DNA of 64,000 nucleotides from the NCBI RefSeq assembly GCF_000384655.1, contig NZ_ARQI01000128.1, positions 46,072-110,071 on the forward strand. The letters are read 5' to 3'. The position numbers and the translations under genes are program-made. The notes below the pieces were generated by a model, which searched no databases, was not told the origin of the DNA, and was given only the letters and a program-made list of their open reading frames with translations. The DNA is from Brachyspira innocens ATCC 29796 (lineage in GTDB: Bacteria > Spirochaetota > Brachyspiria > Brachyspirales > Brachyspiraceae). Of this stretch, positions 1 through 11,423 are shown piece after piece (positions within the stretch are counted from its first letter, which is position 1; every line of letters starts with the position of its first letter).

Positions 1-428
1 AGATATTGCATAGGAAGCACATATATTGCATTTAAGTATTCCTTAATTTCTTAAAGTATAATATAGTAGTGTCATAATTTAAAAAAGAGTGTATTCTTTG
101 TAGTTACAAAAATTATTATATTTTATTAATTTTTGATTAGAAAAATAATAAAATTTTATTTAGTGCTATTATGCATACTTTAAACATTACAATTGTATCA
201 AGGTGAAATATTATGTTTTAAATAAATATTTACTATAAGTAATACTATACTATACGTCCTGAATAAATATATGCAAAATATTAAAGTATACAATTTATAT
301 TTATCATAATTTTATTTTCCAATAGTAATAATTACTAATATTAAATTTTAAAACCTATACTATTTTATTTTTAACTTTATTGATAATCTCTACTATCTTT
401 TTTTCTGATTTATGTTATATTGTTTCAC
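1..428. other. AT-rich region with no gene seen
   Basis: All six frames are broken by frequent stops and no RNA gene is recognisable. It may hold the 3' end of a transcript from upstream, because a forward terminator-like hairpin follows directly at 429. Confidence 0.5.
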
Positions 429-485
429 AGGTATTCCTTTTTGTTTGTTGTGATAATTTAAATTATAAGGAATACCTTCTTTTTT
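429..485 (+). terminator. Terminator-like hairpin upstream of pyrB promoter
   Basis: An 11-bp perfect inverted repeat (AGGTATTCCTT at 429-439 and its complement at 467-477) encloses a loop of about 27 nt. It is followed by a T-rich tail (TCTTTTTT). The polarity fits an intrinsic terminator on the plus strand that isolates the pyrB promoter from upstream transcription. The gene it would serve is not in the window. Confidence 0.5.
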
Positions 486-539
486 AAACCAAAAATGTGC
501 AATCTATGGCTCTTAAACAATGTTATATGAAATTTAAAC

Positions 540-568
540 TTGATTTTTTTGCACACTCATGATATAAT
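540..568 (+). promoter_or_regulatory. Sigma-70 promoter of the pyrB leader
   Basis: A -35 box TTGATT (540-545) is separated by 17 bp from a perfect -10 box TATAAT (563-568). The expected start near 575 gives a leader of about 215 nt before pyrB, holding a short ORF and an intrinsic terminator. Confidence 0.7.
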
Positions 569-599
569 CCGTTCAATTTGAGATAAAATAGGATTTAAT

Positions 600-794
600 A
601 TGAAAACTATATTTTTAGAATATAAGATTATTTTTTATTTATTACCCTGTTTTATTCATTTGTTTAAATTAACAAATTTGGAATTTTTTAAAAATCAAGG
701 AATAAAGTTGTTATCTTTAACAATTTTATTCCTTTTTTTTATTCCAAAATCAAAAAACTATTATCATAAATTATTTTTAAGGGAGCAAAAATGA
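600..794 (+). CDS. Putative 64-aa pyrB leader peptide
   Basis: The ORF begins at an ATG with an AGGA ribosome binding site 6-7 nt upstream, just after a good promoter. It reads through the intrinsic terminator at 699-740, and its TGA stop overlaps the pyrB ATG (ATGA, 791-794). The coding strand is full of T-runs, giving many Phe, Leu and Ile codons. This is the layout of the E. coli pyrBI leader, where UTP-sensitive pausing couples translation of a leader peptide to read-through. The peptide itself resembles no family I know. The regulatory role is an inference from architecture. Confidence 0.6.
   Translation: MKTIFLEYKIIFYLLPCFIHLFKLTNLEFFKNQGIKLLSLTILFLFFIPKSKNYYHKLFLREQK
699..740 (+). terminator. 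Intrinsic terminator acting as pyrB attenuator
   Basis: Arms at 699-713 and 718-732 form a 15-bp stem with one G-T wobble and a 4-nt loop. Eight T residues follow directly (733-740). It lies between the promoter and pyrB, inside the leader ORF, with about 50 nt to the pyrB start. A ribosome close behind the polymerase would cover the 5' arm and prevent the hairpin. This fits transcription attenuation of pyrB. Confidence 0.8.
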
Positions 795-1870
795 AAAACT
801 TTATATCCATCAAAGAGTTATCAAAAGAAGAAATTATTGAGGTATTGGACACTGCTAAAAAATTGGATAACACTGACAGTGATGAAAGAAGAAAAATTAT
901 GGACGGTAAAATTATGACCAGCATATTCTTTGAACCTTCCACAAGAACAAGATTATCATTCACTTCAGCAGCTTACAGAATGGGATGTAAAGAATTAGGA
1001 TTTGACAACCCAGATAAAAGCTCTATAATGAAAGGTGAATCTTTGAGAGATACTCTTATAATGGTTTCTGCTTATTCTGATATTATAGTTATGCGTCATA
1101 ATATAGACGGTGCTGCCAAATTCGCAGAAGAAGTTACAAATTGCCCTGTTATAAATGCTGGAGACGGCTCTAATGAACACCCTAGCCAAACGCTGCTTGA
1201 TTTATACACTTTAAGAGATGAACTTGGAAGTATTGAAAATAAAAAAATAGCTTTTGTAGGGGATACAAAATATGGAAGAACTGTTCATTCATTATCCAAA
1301 GCTTTGAAAATGTTTAATGGAGAACTTTACTTTGTTTCACCTGATATTATACAAATACCTGACTATATATTAAAAGAATTAGACCAAGCTAAAATAAAAT
1401 ATAAAAAACTTAACAGCTATGAAGAGATATTAAAAGATATAGACTGCCTATATATGACAAGGATACAGAAAGAAAGATTTGATAATATTAATGAATACGA
1501 AAAAGTAAAAAATGCTTTTAATATATCAAGAAAAGATATAGAAGGAAAATGCAAAGATAATATGATAATAATGCACCCTCTTCCAAGAGTAGATGAAATT
1601 AATATAGACCTAGATAATACTAAATATGCTAAATATTTTGTACAGGCTAGAAACGGAGTTCCTACAAGAATGGCTATGCTTGCACTTGCTACTGGAATAA
1701 TAGAGTCAAAAGCAAAAAGAAAAGAAATAGACTATGAAGTAGTAGAAAATAAAGAAATGGTTTGTACTAACAGTAAATGTGTTACTCACTTTGAACAGAC
1801 AAAAAATAAAGTAGCAAAAAGAAGTTACGGAGATTTCTGCTACTACTGTAATAGAGAAATAGGAAAATAA
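791..1870 (+). CDS. pyrB: Aspartate carbamoyltransferase fused to PyrI-type zinc domain
   Basis: Catalyses carbamoyl phosphate plus L-aspartate to carbamoyl aspartate, the first committed step of pyrimidine synthesis. The carbamoyl phosphate motif STRTR is at residues 50-54, followed by the HPSQ and HPLPR motifs of the family. After the catalytic domain (to about 310) comes a short tail with Cys325, Cys330, Cys350 and Cys353 (CX4C...CX2C). This matches the zinc domain of the regulatory subunit PyrI, but the nucleotide-binding domain of PyrI is missing. The start has an AAGGGAG site and overlaps the leader ORF stop, suggesting translational coupling. pyrC follows after 100 bp. Confidence 0.95.
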   Translation: MKNFISIKELSKEEIIEVLDTAKKLDNTDSDERRKIMDGKIMTSIFFEPSTRTRLSFTSAAYRMGCKELGFDNPDKSSIMKGESLRDTLIMVSAYSDIIVMRHNIDGAAKFAEEVTNCPVINAGDGSNEHPSQTLLDLYTLRDELGSIENKKIAFVGDTKYGRTVHSLSKALKMFNGELYFVSPDIIQIPDYILKELDQAKIKYKKLNSYEEILKDIDCLYMTRIQKERFDNINEYEKVKNAFNISRKDIEGKCKDNMIIMHPLPRVDEINIDLDNTKYAKYFVQARNGVPTRMAMLALATGIIESKAKRKEIDYEVVENKEMVCTNSKCVTHFEQTKNKVAKRSYGDFCYYCNREIGK

Positions 1871-1970
1871 TATTTTATAATCTAACAATAATTGATAGTA
1901 AAAGTATAATTAATGCTTTTATTATCAAAAATTATCTCTAAACAATCATCAATATAATAAAGGCAGTAAT

Positions 1971-3188
1971 ATGATAATAAAAAATGCTAAAATAATAGAA
2001 AGCAGCAATATAGTTTCCATCATAATAAAAAATGAAAAAATAAAAGAAATAGATTTTGACAATAATTTTCAAAACTATAAAGATGATGATATAATAGACG
2101 CTAATTATAATTATGTGATTGCAGGTATAATAGATCCTCATGTTCATATGAGAGATCCCTGTCTTACTCAAAAAGAAGATTTTAATTCTGGAAGCAAGGC
2201 TGCAGCAAGAGGCGGAGTTACTTCTTTTTTGGATATGCCTAATACCATACCAAATACTATCACAAAAGAAAATCTAATTGCTAAAAAAAATATGATGATA
2301 GGAAAATCTTATGTTGATTATGGTTTTCATTTTGGCGGAAGTAAAGCAGATAACAGTGATGATATAAAAAATATTATTAATGATGCAGCATCTACAAAAA
2401 TATTTTTTAATGCCTCTACTGGAAATATGCTTGTAGAAGATGATAAAATATTAGAAAATCTATTTGAAAGTTCTAAAATAGTTACAGTACATGCAGAAGA
2501 TAAAATGGCTGACAAAGCAATAGAAATAGCTAAAAAAACAAAAACACCATTATATTTATGCCATATATCATTGGAAAGCGAAATCAATTCACTAAAAAAA
2601 GCAAAAGATTCTGGAATGGTGATTTATGGAGAGGCAGCTCCTCATCATTTATTTTTAAATACTGAAGATGTTAATAAAAATGAAAAAAATAAAATGCTTT
2701 TAAGAATGAAGCCAGAATTAAGAGAAAAATCTGATAATAAAGCATTGTTAAACGCAATATTAGATTCTACAATAGATACTATAGGAACAGATCATGCTCC
2801 TCATTTGATAAGCGAAAAATTGCAAAAACTTACTTTCGGAGTACCTTCTGTAGAACATTCATTAGAACTAATGCTAAACAAAGTAAATGATGGTACAATG
2901 GATTTAAAATTATTAACTAAAATTATGAGCGAAAATGCTTCAAAAATATTCGGGATAAAAAATAAAGGCATGTTAAAAGAAAATTATGATGCCGATTTAG
3001 TAATAATAGATATGAAAGACCATTCTACAATAGAAGAAAAAGATATAATTACTAAAGCAGGCTGGTCTCCTTATATAGGTTTTAATAGAGGCGGTAAAGT
3101 ATTAACTACTATAGTACGCGGAAACAAAGTATATAATAATGGTATATTTACTGATAAATTTATAGGCAAAGAAATAATTTATAATTAA
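1971..3188 (+). CDS. pyrC: Dihydroorotase
   Basis: Cyclises carbamoyl aspartate to dihydroorotate, the step after PyrB. The metal-binding HxH is in the signature DPHVHMRDP (His57, His59). Further metal ligands are in the segments around AEDK, LCHIS and the family motif GTDHAPH. The length of 405 aa fits the PyrC/amidohydrolase family. The ATG has an AAAGG site 7 nt upstream. It follows pyrB in the same direction and could be read from the pyrB promoter, because no terminator was seen between them. The 3' end faces the OmpA gene with only 34 bp between. Confidence 0.93.
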   Translation: MIIKNAKIIESSNIVSIIIKNEKIKEIDFDNNFQNYKDDDIIDANYNYVIAGIIDPHVHMRDPCLTQKEDFNSGSKAAARGGVTSFLDMPNTIPNTITKENLIAKKNMMIGKSYVDYGFHFGGSKADNSDDIKNIINDAASTKIFFNASTGNMLVEDDKILENLFESSKIVTVHAEDKMADKAIEIAKKTKTPLYLCHISLESEINSLKKAKDSGMVIYGEAAPHHLFLNTEDVNKNEKNKMLLRMKPELREKSDNKALLNAILDSTIDTIGTDHAPHLISEKLQKLTFGVPSVEHSLELMLNKVNDGTMDLKLLTKIMSENASKIFGIKNKGMLKENYDADLVIIDMKDHSTIEEKDIITKAGWSPYIGFNRGGKVLTTIVRGNKVYNNGIFTDKFIGKEIIYN

Positions 3189-3222
3189 TTTTTAAAATTA
3201 TAATTCTAAAAAATAAAAATTA

Positions 3223-4434
3223 TTATCTTAATTTTATTATGATATCAACTCTTCTATTTTTTTGTCTTCCCTCTGCTGTATCATTAGAAGCGATAGGCTC
3301 TTCATCAGCAAGACCTTTATAGGATAATTTGTCATGCTCAAGATTAGGAAGTATATAATCTGCTACAGATTTAGCTCTCTTTTCTGATAATTCCTGATTA
3401 TATTCTTTTCTTCCAGTATTATCTGTATGCCCTTCAACTATAATTTCTCTGTCTGGATAAGTTTCCTTAATAGCTTTTACAATATTATCTATAGTGTTTT
3501 TAGCTTCTGCTTTTAATGTGTAAGAATCAGTATCAAATAAAATCTCTCCAAGTCTTACAACCAACCCTTCTGGAACTGTATCTATAGTAACATTATCATC
3601 ATCATACAAATCATCTTCTAATTTTTTTCTATTGTAATCTTCTTCTTCTTTAGTAATAGAGTCATAAATTTTATATGTGCTTATAATATTCATTTTATAT
3701 TGAAGACTTGCATACGATAATTCTCTGCCGTATCCGAATAATATCTGATATCTTTCCTGCTGAGAAACTGGAATATTTTTATCCATATCCCAAAGAAAAG
3801 TACCATAATTAAATCCGTATATTCTTTCTGGATACCCTTTTCTTGAAAGTCCAGCCTGAAGTAAATCTTTATCAGTCATAATATGATATTGTATAACAGC
3901 ATTTCTGCTTCCATCATCATTAGTTTCAATATTTGCAAATAAATAGTCTGCTGATAATGCCATAGTAAGATTAGGAGCATTATTTACTTTAATAATCTCA
4001 ATAGATTCTCTGTTCCAAGATTCTGTAAGTTTAATTTCATTATCTGGAAAAGTAGGAACATGCCTTACATTTGGCATAAAGTAATTATAAGGCACTTCAA
4101 ATTTACCATTAGTATGTATAATAAAATCGCTTGTATACTCTTCGTCAAGATGAAAAACTTTTTCACCTTTCATCATTCTGAAAATTTTAAATACTCCGCT
4201 AACTCTGTATCCGCCTTTAGGTGCAATAGCAATAACAGTTAAATCAACAATATTTCTTTCTTTATATGTACTTGTTAATATACCATTCTCATAATATTCA
4301 ACATCAGCAGTTTTAACAGATTCTATTCTTTTACCTTTCTCCAAATTCCAATAGAACTTATGAGTTATTTCAGAAAATACTATACTAAAGAGTAATAGCT
4401 GAAATATCAATACAAAAATACTAATTCTTTTCAT
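3223..4434 (-). CDS. OmpA-family outer membrane protein
   Basis: The N-terminus is a signal peptide (Lys/Arg, then a hydrophobic run ending near residue 20). Residues 30-280 are a beta-rich region I do not recognise. The C-terminal OmpA-like peptidoglycan-binding domain (about 290-403) shows FDTDSYTL, the signature VEGHTDNTG and the closing QKNRRVDI. It probably ties the outer membrane to peptidoglycan. It lies 22 bp downstream of the chemoreceptor gene and is likely co-transcribed. The ATG lacks a clear ribosome binding site, so its translation may depend on the upstream gene. Confidence 0.85.
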   Translation of the reverse strand: MKRISIFVLIFQLLLFSIVFSEITHKFYWNLEKGKRIESVKTADVEYYENGILTSTYKERNIVDLTVIAIAPKGGYRVSGVFKIFRMMKGEKVFHLDEEYTSDFIIHTNGKFEVPYNYFMPNVRHVPTFPDNEIKLTESWNRESIEIIKVNNAPNLTMALSADYLFANIETNDDGSRNAVIQYHIMTDKDLLQAGLSRKGYPERIYGFNYGTFLWDMDKNIPVSQQERYQILFGYGRELSYASLQYKMNIISTYKIYDSITKEEEDYNRKKLEDDLYDDDNVTIDTVPEGLVVRLGEILFDTDSYTLKAEAKNTIDNIVKAIKETYPDREIIVEGHTDNTGRKEYNQELSEKRAKSVADYILPNLEHDKLSYKGLADEEPIASNDTAEGRQKNRRVDIIIKLR

Positions 4435-4456
4435 AATGAAACTACGTTATTATAAA

Positions 4457-7312
4457 TTATTTATTTTTTACTCTATTACTTTCCTTTCTTAACTCTTTTA
4501 ACCTTTTCTTTTCTTCTTTAACTCTTTGTTTTTCTGCCTTACGTTCTAATTTTAATCTAGCTTTATCTACAGAGGCAGTTTTCACTTTATCTTTAGCTAT
4601 TTCTTCCTCGGTTTTTTCAGTTTTGAAAGATATAACTAATTTATAAAGCTGTAAGAATATATATTGAAGTTCTTTAATTCTCTTATCCATAACTTCCATA
4701 TTATTACTGCTTGTAGTAGAAAGATTAGAAACATTCTCTATAGAGTTTACAAGCTCTTTCATGTCAGTTTCTGTAGCATTAACAACATTAACAACATCTT
4801 CAGCCAATTTATCAACACTAGAAATATTCTGACTAACAGCCGAACTCATCTGCATTTGTTTAAGAGAAAGCTCCTGAACATCTTCAGTGATATTATTCAA
4901 GTTAGTAATATTCATTAAAATTTCACGTCTTCCTATATCAAGCTCATCATTAGCCCCTGATATAGTAGCTATTAAATCGGCAAGAGTATTAGAACCTTCC
5001 AAAATCTTTTCCATAGATTCAGAACTTCTAAAAGCTAAAGATACCGTTTTATCTATAGCCTGAGTAGTTTCTTCAATAATTTCGTTAATTATTTTAGAGT
5101 TCTCACCTGTATCTTCTGCCAATTTTCTAATTTTATCAGCAACAACTGTAAAACCTCTTCCATGCTCACCTGCATGTGCTGCTTCTATTGCGGCATTCAT
5201 AGCCAAAAGGTTTGTCTGTTCAGCAATATTATGTATAACTTGAGTAATATTTGTAATCTGTTTAGAATACTCTTTAATACTTTGAATAGAATCTACAACA
5301 GATTCACCTATATTACTTCCGTCCTGAGCTTCTGTATAAAGTATTTTAGCATAATCATTTGCCTTTGTAGCTCCATGGCTTACAGTAACAATATTTGCCA
5401 TCATTTGCTGTACAGAACTACTTGTTTTAGATACCGCTTCTGACTGTAGTTTCATTTTATTGTTAATATCATTGATATTTTCTAATAACAACTGAACTGT
5501 TTCATTAACTGCGGTAAATCTAGTTCTCTGCATAAAACTTACTCTAGCAGCATTTGCTGAAGATTCGGCTATTTTATTAGAATTTTCAAGTTCTGTTTCA
5601 AATTCCTTATATATGGTATTAAAATCACTTATACTAATACTAATAGAAGCTCTCATGTTTTGAATATTTCCAGTTAAAGTATAAGCATTGTTTTTTACGC
5701 TTACAATAATATTTTTTACTTTATCCAAGAATTTATTAAAAGAGTGAACCAATTCTCCTGATTCATTATTACTAATAATAGGAAGCCTTATAGTTAAATC
5801 TCCTTCACCTTCACTAATAGAATCAGAAACATTTTTAGCAAATACAAGGGTTTTTCTTAAAGAAAGAATTAAAGCAAGTATTACTATTAAAAATGCCAAT
5901 AATCCCAAATAAATTGCTATTGATGATTTAATGATAGTTTCTCTGAATAATTTATTATTATAAGCATTAGTATGCTGCCACAAATTAATAATATACAAAT
6001 TATTAAAGATAGAATATTTAATTGCAAATTTGTTTGTATTTTTTATAGGAATAATTTTAATATTGCTGATATTATTTCTATAATTATTATTTCTAGTGTC
6101 TTTAATATCTGCAGAAACAACCGCATTATCTAAATCTCTTTGCATAGCTCCTAAAGCTGCAGGATTATTTGAAGCCTTTATAATATATAAATCGTCTGTT
6201 ATAAAAATATCCAAATTATTTTTAAAAGCTATATCGCTCAATATATCCTGATAAACTGAACTTCTCACTTCTAAACTAATCAAACCAATATTTTTATTAT
6301 TCAATATAATAGGCTCATAAATATAAAATACATCTGAATTAGGTATAATATCAACTATAGAATTAGTACCGTCATACATCTTTGCCAAATTATTTCCAGA
6401 AAGATTAGGTCTGAGATTAGTACTTATTGTAACCAAATTATTTACATCATATTTCCACTCTATAGCTAAATTATTCATACCCTCAGTATTAAGAGATATG
6501 TTAATATTATCAAAATCTCTTATAAAAATAGAAAAACCAGAAATATTATGATCATTAGCATATCTTGTGCTTAAATATGAAGACAATGTTTCTACATAAT
6601 TATTTAATGTATAAATATCGCCTCGTATAATATTCATATATGTGGATATATTATCTGCAACAGTAACATATTTAGACATACCATCATAAAAATTATTGAT
6701 AAAATCATTAGCGTAACCTTTTTTCAACATCATATCATATTGACTGTCATAAACTATTTCTGATCTGTAATGCAAACCATTAATTAATGTAACAATAAAT
6801 ATCATAGTGGCCATAGAAGTAGGAAGAAAACTATAAACCATAGGCAAATAATACTCTTTTCTGCCAGTCTTCTTATATAAAGGTCTTACTAATATATTAA
6901 AAAATATAGATGAAAATGTCATAGCTATAGTAATCAGAAATATTACCATTGTCAGACGTATATTAACTATTTCAAATAATGTAACTCTTTTTGTTAATAG
7001 GTGTATAGTATATGATACAATTGCTACCAAAATTACAGCAATACCTGATTTAATAACAAATATTTTTCCTAATGGTATATACTTTCCTCTTTCTACTTTT
7101 AAGCAGTCAAAAAACATACTAATAGGAATAACTATCATCAATAGAAGAATAAATAAATATACATAACCTATCAATGAATTTTCCAACTGATAAATAGTTT
7201 TTAGTAGGATAGAGTATGAACCTACTGATATGCAGGCCATTATGATAAAAGATATTGGTATATAAAATTTTAATCTTCTTTTTAGTTTATCTTCATTTAC
7301 TTGAAAAAGCAT
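4457..7312 (-). CDS. Large methyl-accepting chemotaxis protein with multi-TM N-terminus
   Basis: A chemoreceptor that signals through CheA/CheW. About six hydrophobic segments lie in the first 200 residues, before a periplasmic sensor region (about 200-460). A further TM, a HAMP segment and a long coiled-coil signalling domain follow, with the conserved hairpin tip around [20 protein letters not shown]. The C-terminus is a very basic Lys/Arg/Glu tail. Classical receptors have two TM helices, so the extra membrane domain is unusual. I prefer the ATG at 7312, which has a TAGG about 9 nt upstream, over a TTG three codons earlier. Confidence 0.88.
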   Translation of the reverse strand: MLFQVNEDKLKRRLKFYIPISFIIMACISVGSYSILLKTIYQLENSLIGYVYLFILLLMIVIPISMFFDCLKVERGKYIPLGKIFVIKSGIAVILVAIVSYTIHLLTKRVTLFEIVNIRLTMVIFLITIAMTFSSIFFNILVRPLYKKTGRKEYYLPMVYSFLPTSMATMIFIVTLINGLHYRSEIVYDSQYDMMLKKGYANDFINNFYDGMSKYVTVADNISTYMNIIRGDIYTLNNYVETLSSYLSTRYANDHNISGFSIFIRDFDNINISLNTEGMNNLAIEWKYDVNNLVTISTNLRPNLSGNNLAKMYDGTNSIVDIIPNSDVFYIYEPIILNNKNIGLISLEVRSSVYQDILSDIAFKNNLDIFITDDLYIIKASNNPAALGAMQRDLDNAVVSADIKDTRNNNYRNNISNIKIIPIKNTNKFAIKYSIFNNLYIINLWQHTNAYNNKLFRETIIKSSIAIYLGLLAFLIVILALILSLRKTLVFAKNVSDSISEGEGDLTIRLPIISNNESGELVHSFNKFLDKVKNIIVSVKNNAYTLTGNIQNMRASISISISDFNTIYKEFETELENSNKIAESSANAARVSFMQRTRFTAVNETVQLLLENINDINNKMKLQSEAVSKTSSSVQQMMANIVTVSHGATKANDYAKILYTEAQDGSNIGESVVDSIQSIKEYSKQITNITQVIHNIAEQTNLLAMNAAIEAAHAGEHGRGFTVVADKIRKLAEDTGENSKIINEIIEETTQAIDKTVSLAFRSSESMEKILEGSNTLADLIATISGANDELDIGRREILMNITNLNNITEDVQELSLKQMQMSSAVSQNISSVDKLAEDVVNVVNATETDMKELVNSIENVSNLSTTSSNNMEVMDKRIKELQYIFLQLYKLVISFKTEKTEEEIAKDKVKTASVDKARLKLERKAEKQRVKEEKKRLKELRKESNRVKNK

Positions 7313-7391
7313 ACTATACAACCTATAAAATATTTTGAATACTATTTAAACTATCGGTATAATACTATTATTATTTAGCAGTAATAATATA

Positions 7392-8831
<1,440 letters not shown>

Positions 8832-8875
8832 TTATTGTTTTTTTTCATTGTTCCTATTTTATACCTATTAAAAAC

Positions 8876-9805
8876 TTATTCAAGTACCTTTATCATTTCT
8901 TTGTGAATTTTTTTATTACTTGCTATATATTGTTTTTTTGAAAATATATTATATTCTTTCATATTTATGTTGCTTACCATTCCGCCTGCACGTTTTAGTA
9001 TAACTGTTCCTGCACATATATCCCAAGGTGAAAGTCCGTATTCAAAAAATCCGTCTGCAGCTCCTTCAGCTACCATACATATATCAAGTGCCGCAGAACC
9101 GTCACGCCTTAATGCCAGACTTCTTTTTACCATATTAGCAAAATCTACCATTCTATCATGCAAGAAATCATCATCTACACTGGCATTATAATAAAAACCA
9201 GTTATTATCATTGATTCTGCTAGCTTATTGCTGCTGCTTACTCTAATAACCTTATCATTTTTATAAGCTTTAGATTTTATATGTGCCTTATAAACTGTGT
9301 TGGTTAAAGGAGCATAAACAACACCAAGTATAGGTATACCTTTATAAGCAAGACCTATTGATACACAATAAAAAGGATATCCATGTACAAAATTACTGGT
9401 TCCGTCTATAGGATCTACTATCCAAGTAAATTTTTTTTCTTCAGAACTATCTGAAGCACTTGATTCTTCCCCATAAAAACCAAATGTAGGATAGCATTTT
9501 AATAAATATTCTCTAATAATCTTTTCATTTTTTAAATCAACTTCCGTAAATAAATCTGTTTTTCCTTTTTTGGATATACTTTTAGGACAGCCGAAATATT
9601 TCAAAGAATATTTACCCGCTTTTACAGCTGCTTTTTCTGCAGATTTTAAGCATTTATTTAATTTAGATTTTGGAATATCATTTATTTCTTTTAATATATT
9701 ATTGTATTCTATTTCTTTTTCTGATAATGATGTTTTAGGCTTTTCTTTGCTTATAGAAATACCTTTAATACCTTTCATAATTAATGTTATAATATCATCT
9801 ATCAT
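8876..9805 (-). CDS. Inositol monophosphatase family protein
   Basis: A Mg-dependent phosphatase of the SuhB/IMPase family. The metal-binding glutamates are in YGEES, the signature WIVDPIDGTSNFVHG supplies further metal ligands, and the closing motif SPWDICAGTVILKRAGG holds the last aspartate. The length of 309 aa exceeds the usual 260-270 because of about 45 extra N-terminal residues rich in Lys and Glu. The substrate could be inositol phosphate, a sugar phosphate or NADP; the sequence does not decide. The start has an AGGAG site. It follows mlaD by 13 bp, probably in one operon. Confidence 0.88.
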   Translation of the reverse strand: MIDDIITLIMKGIKGISISKEKPKTSLSEKEIEYNNILKEINDIPKSKLNKCLKSAEKAAVKAGKYSLKYFGCPKSISKKGKTDLFTEVDLKNEKIIREYLLKCYPTFGFYGEESSASDSSEEKKFTWIVDPIDGTSNFVHGYPFYCVSIGLAYKGIPILGVVYAPLTNTVYKAHIKSKAYKNDKVIRVSSSNKLAESMIITGFYYNASVDDDFLHDRMVDFANMVKRSLALRRDGSAALDICMVAEGAADGFFEYGLSPWDICAGTVILKRAGGMVSNINMKEYNIFSKKQYIASNKKIHKEMIKVLE

Positions 9806-9818
9806 TATTATCTCCTAC

Positions 9819-10598
9819 TTATTTCTTTTCTGTTTCTCTAAATAGTAAAGTTGAAGGATTATCTCTTAATTTTTCACTAAATATTCTCATATTGTTTATT
9901 ATTTCATTAATATTAGTCTGCAAAGTAGTATCTTTCATCACAGCTCCAGCAGTACCTTTTCCATTTTCTACATCTGATATAATATAAGATAAATCCCTAG
10001 TTATATTATTAATATGAGATAAACTATCATTAACATTTGAAATAGCTTTTGTTATAGTTGTTTCATTAGTACCTATAATATCTGATATCATATTTATAGT
10101 CTGTGCCAAATTAGTTATTACTGATGAAAACTCCTGAAAATTCAAATCCTTTCCTATATCACCAATAGAACCCAATGTAGTTTCTATACTGAAAGGCTCA
10201 ACTCCTTTTATTACACTGCCTGCTGCTATACTTGTCATACCAGTAGTTGTAGTAGAAGGAGGAGATACCATTATATACTTCTCTCCAAGTCCTAAACCAA
10301 CTGTCTGTATAGAAAATTTTGTTCCTTCAGGTATTACAACTGTTTTATCTGTTATAAATAAAGTTACTCTAATAGTACCATCTGGATTAATACTTATTTT
10401 TTCAATAAAACCTATCTGTATACCGCCGCCTCTATATGAAACTTTACCATTTTCCTGCAAATCACCTATAAATACATAATCCACATAAAGCCTGTATCCG
10501 TCTCCTTTTAACTTTATCTTACCAAGAAGTATTATAGCACCTACAAATAGTACTAAAGTTATGATAAAAAATATACCTAATTTTACTTTATTTTTCAT
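9819..10598 (-). CDS. mlaD: MlaD-like MCE-domain protein
   Basis: A periplasmic lipid-binding component of an Mla-type phospholipid transporter. A single N-terminal TM anchor (about 7-27) precedes the MCE domain (about 38-115) with the segment VSYRGGGIQIGFIEKI. An alpha-helical C-terminal region rich in Ile, Asn and Thr follows, probably part of the hexameric helical barrel. The ATPase gene mlaF lies directly upstream (41 bp). The permease mlaE, usually adjacent, is not here. The start has an AAGGA site. Confidence 0.85.
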   Translation of the reverse strand: MKNKVKLGIFFIITLVLFVGAIILLGKIKLKGDGYRLYVDYVFIGDLQENGKVSYRGGGIQIGFIEKISINPDGTIRVTLFITDKTVVIPEGTKFSIQTVGLGLGEKYIMVSPPSTTTTGMTSIAAGSVIKGVEPFSIETTLGSIGDIGKDLNFQEFSSVITNLAQTINMISDIIGTNETTITKAISNVNDSLSHINNITRDLSYIISDVENGKGTAGAVMKDTTLQTNINEIINNMRIFSEKLRDNPSTLLFRETEKK

Positions 10599-10639
10599 AA
10601 TAGTTTTCCTTATCCTAAAAATTATATATAAAAAATGAA

Positions 10640-11422
10640 TTAATCCTTTGGTCTTATACTTTCTATATCTTCACCCTTTTTTGCTATACTGCTCATAAAA
10701 AAGAATTTTAAATGAGGGTTATCAGTTTCACCCAAATGATCAGGGTCTCCACCCTCAATAATCTGCCCCTTATGAAGCATAACAACTCTGTCTGACATTC
10801 TAAACACACTTGTCATATCATGAGTTATAACAATACTTGTAACATTAAGAACAGACTGCATTTTTACTATCAAATCATCTATAACCCTAGACATTACAGG
10901 GTCTAATCCAGTAGTAGGCTCATCATAAAGAAGTATTTGAGGATCCATAGCAATAGCACGTGCCAAGCCTACACGTTTTTTCATACCGCCTGAAAGTTCT
11001 GAAGGCATTTTATGTTCGATATTGGGCATACCTACCATTTCAAGAACTTCTGCTACTTTTACTTTTATTCTATCTTCAGGCATGTCTTTTTTTATTCTTC
11101 TAAGCCCAAAACTTACATTTTCATACACATTTAATGAGTCAAATAATGCTGCACCTTGAAAAACCATAGCAAATTTCTTTCTCACTTCTGTAAGTTCATT
11201 ATCAGAAATTTTATTTATATCCTGCCCGTCTACAACTATAGATCCAGAATCAGGCTGAAGCAAACCTATTAAATGTTTTATAAGTACACTTTTACCGCAT
11301 CCTGAATTTCCTATAACAGACAGAGTCTCGCCTCTATTAACCTTAAGATTAACTCCATTAAGCACTCTTTGAGGTCCAAAAGTCTTATAAACATCTTTTA
11401 ATTCTATAATAATATCACTCAT
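10640..11422 (-). CDS. mlaF: MlaF-like ABC transporter ATP-binding protein
   Basis: The ATPase of a phospholipid (Mla/MCE) ABC transporter at the inner membrane. Walker A GNSGCGKS is near residue 38, the ABC signature LSGGMKKR (the GGMKKR form is typical of MCE-associated ATPases), Walker B ILLYDEPTTGLDP and the switch ITHDM. At 260 aa it is full length. It sits between manA (1 bp upstream) and mlaD (41 bp downstream). The role rests on the family signature and on the neighbouring MCE protein. Confidence 0.9.
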   Translation of the reverse strand: MSDIIIELKDVYKTFGPQRVLNGVNLKVNRGETLSVIGNSGCGKSVLIKHLIGLLQPDSGSIVVDGQDINKISDNELTEVRKKFAMVFQGAALFDSLNVYENVSFGLRRIKKDMPEDRIKVKVAEVLEMVGMPNIEHKMPSELSGGMKKRVGLARAIAMDPQILLYDEPTTGLDPVMSRVIDDLIVKMQSVLNVTSIVITHDMTSVFRMSDRVVMLHKGQIIEGGDPDHLGETDNPHLKFFFMSSIAKKGEDIESIRPKD

Positions 11423-11423
11423 A

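Noticed and set aside
1..599. A gene or RNA in the first 540 bp
   Set aside because: All frames have frequent stops; only the hairpin at 429-485 and the pyrB promoter are supportable.
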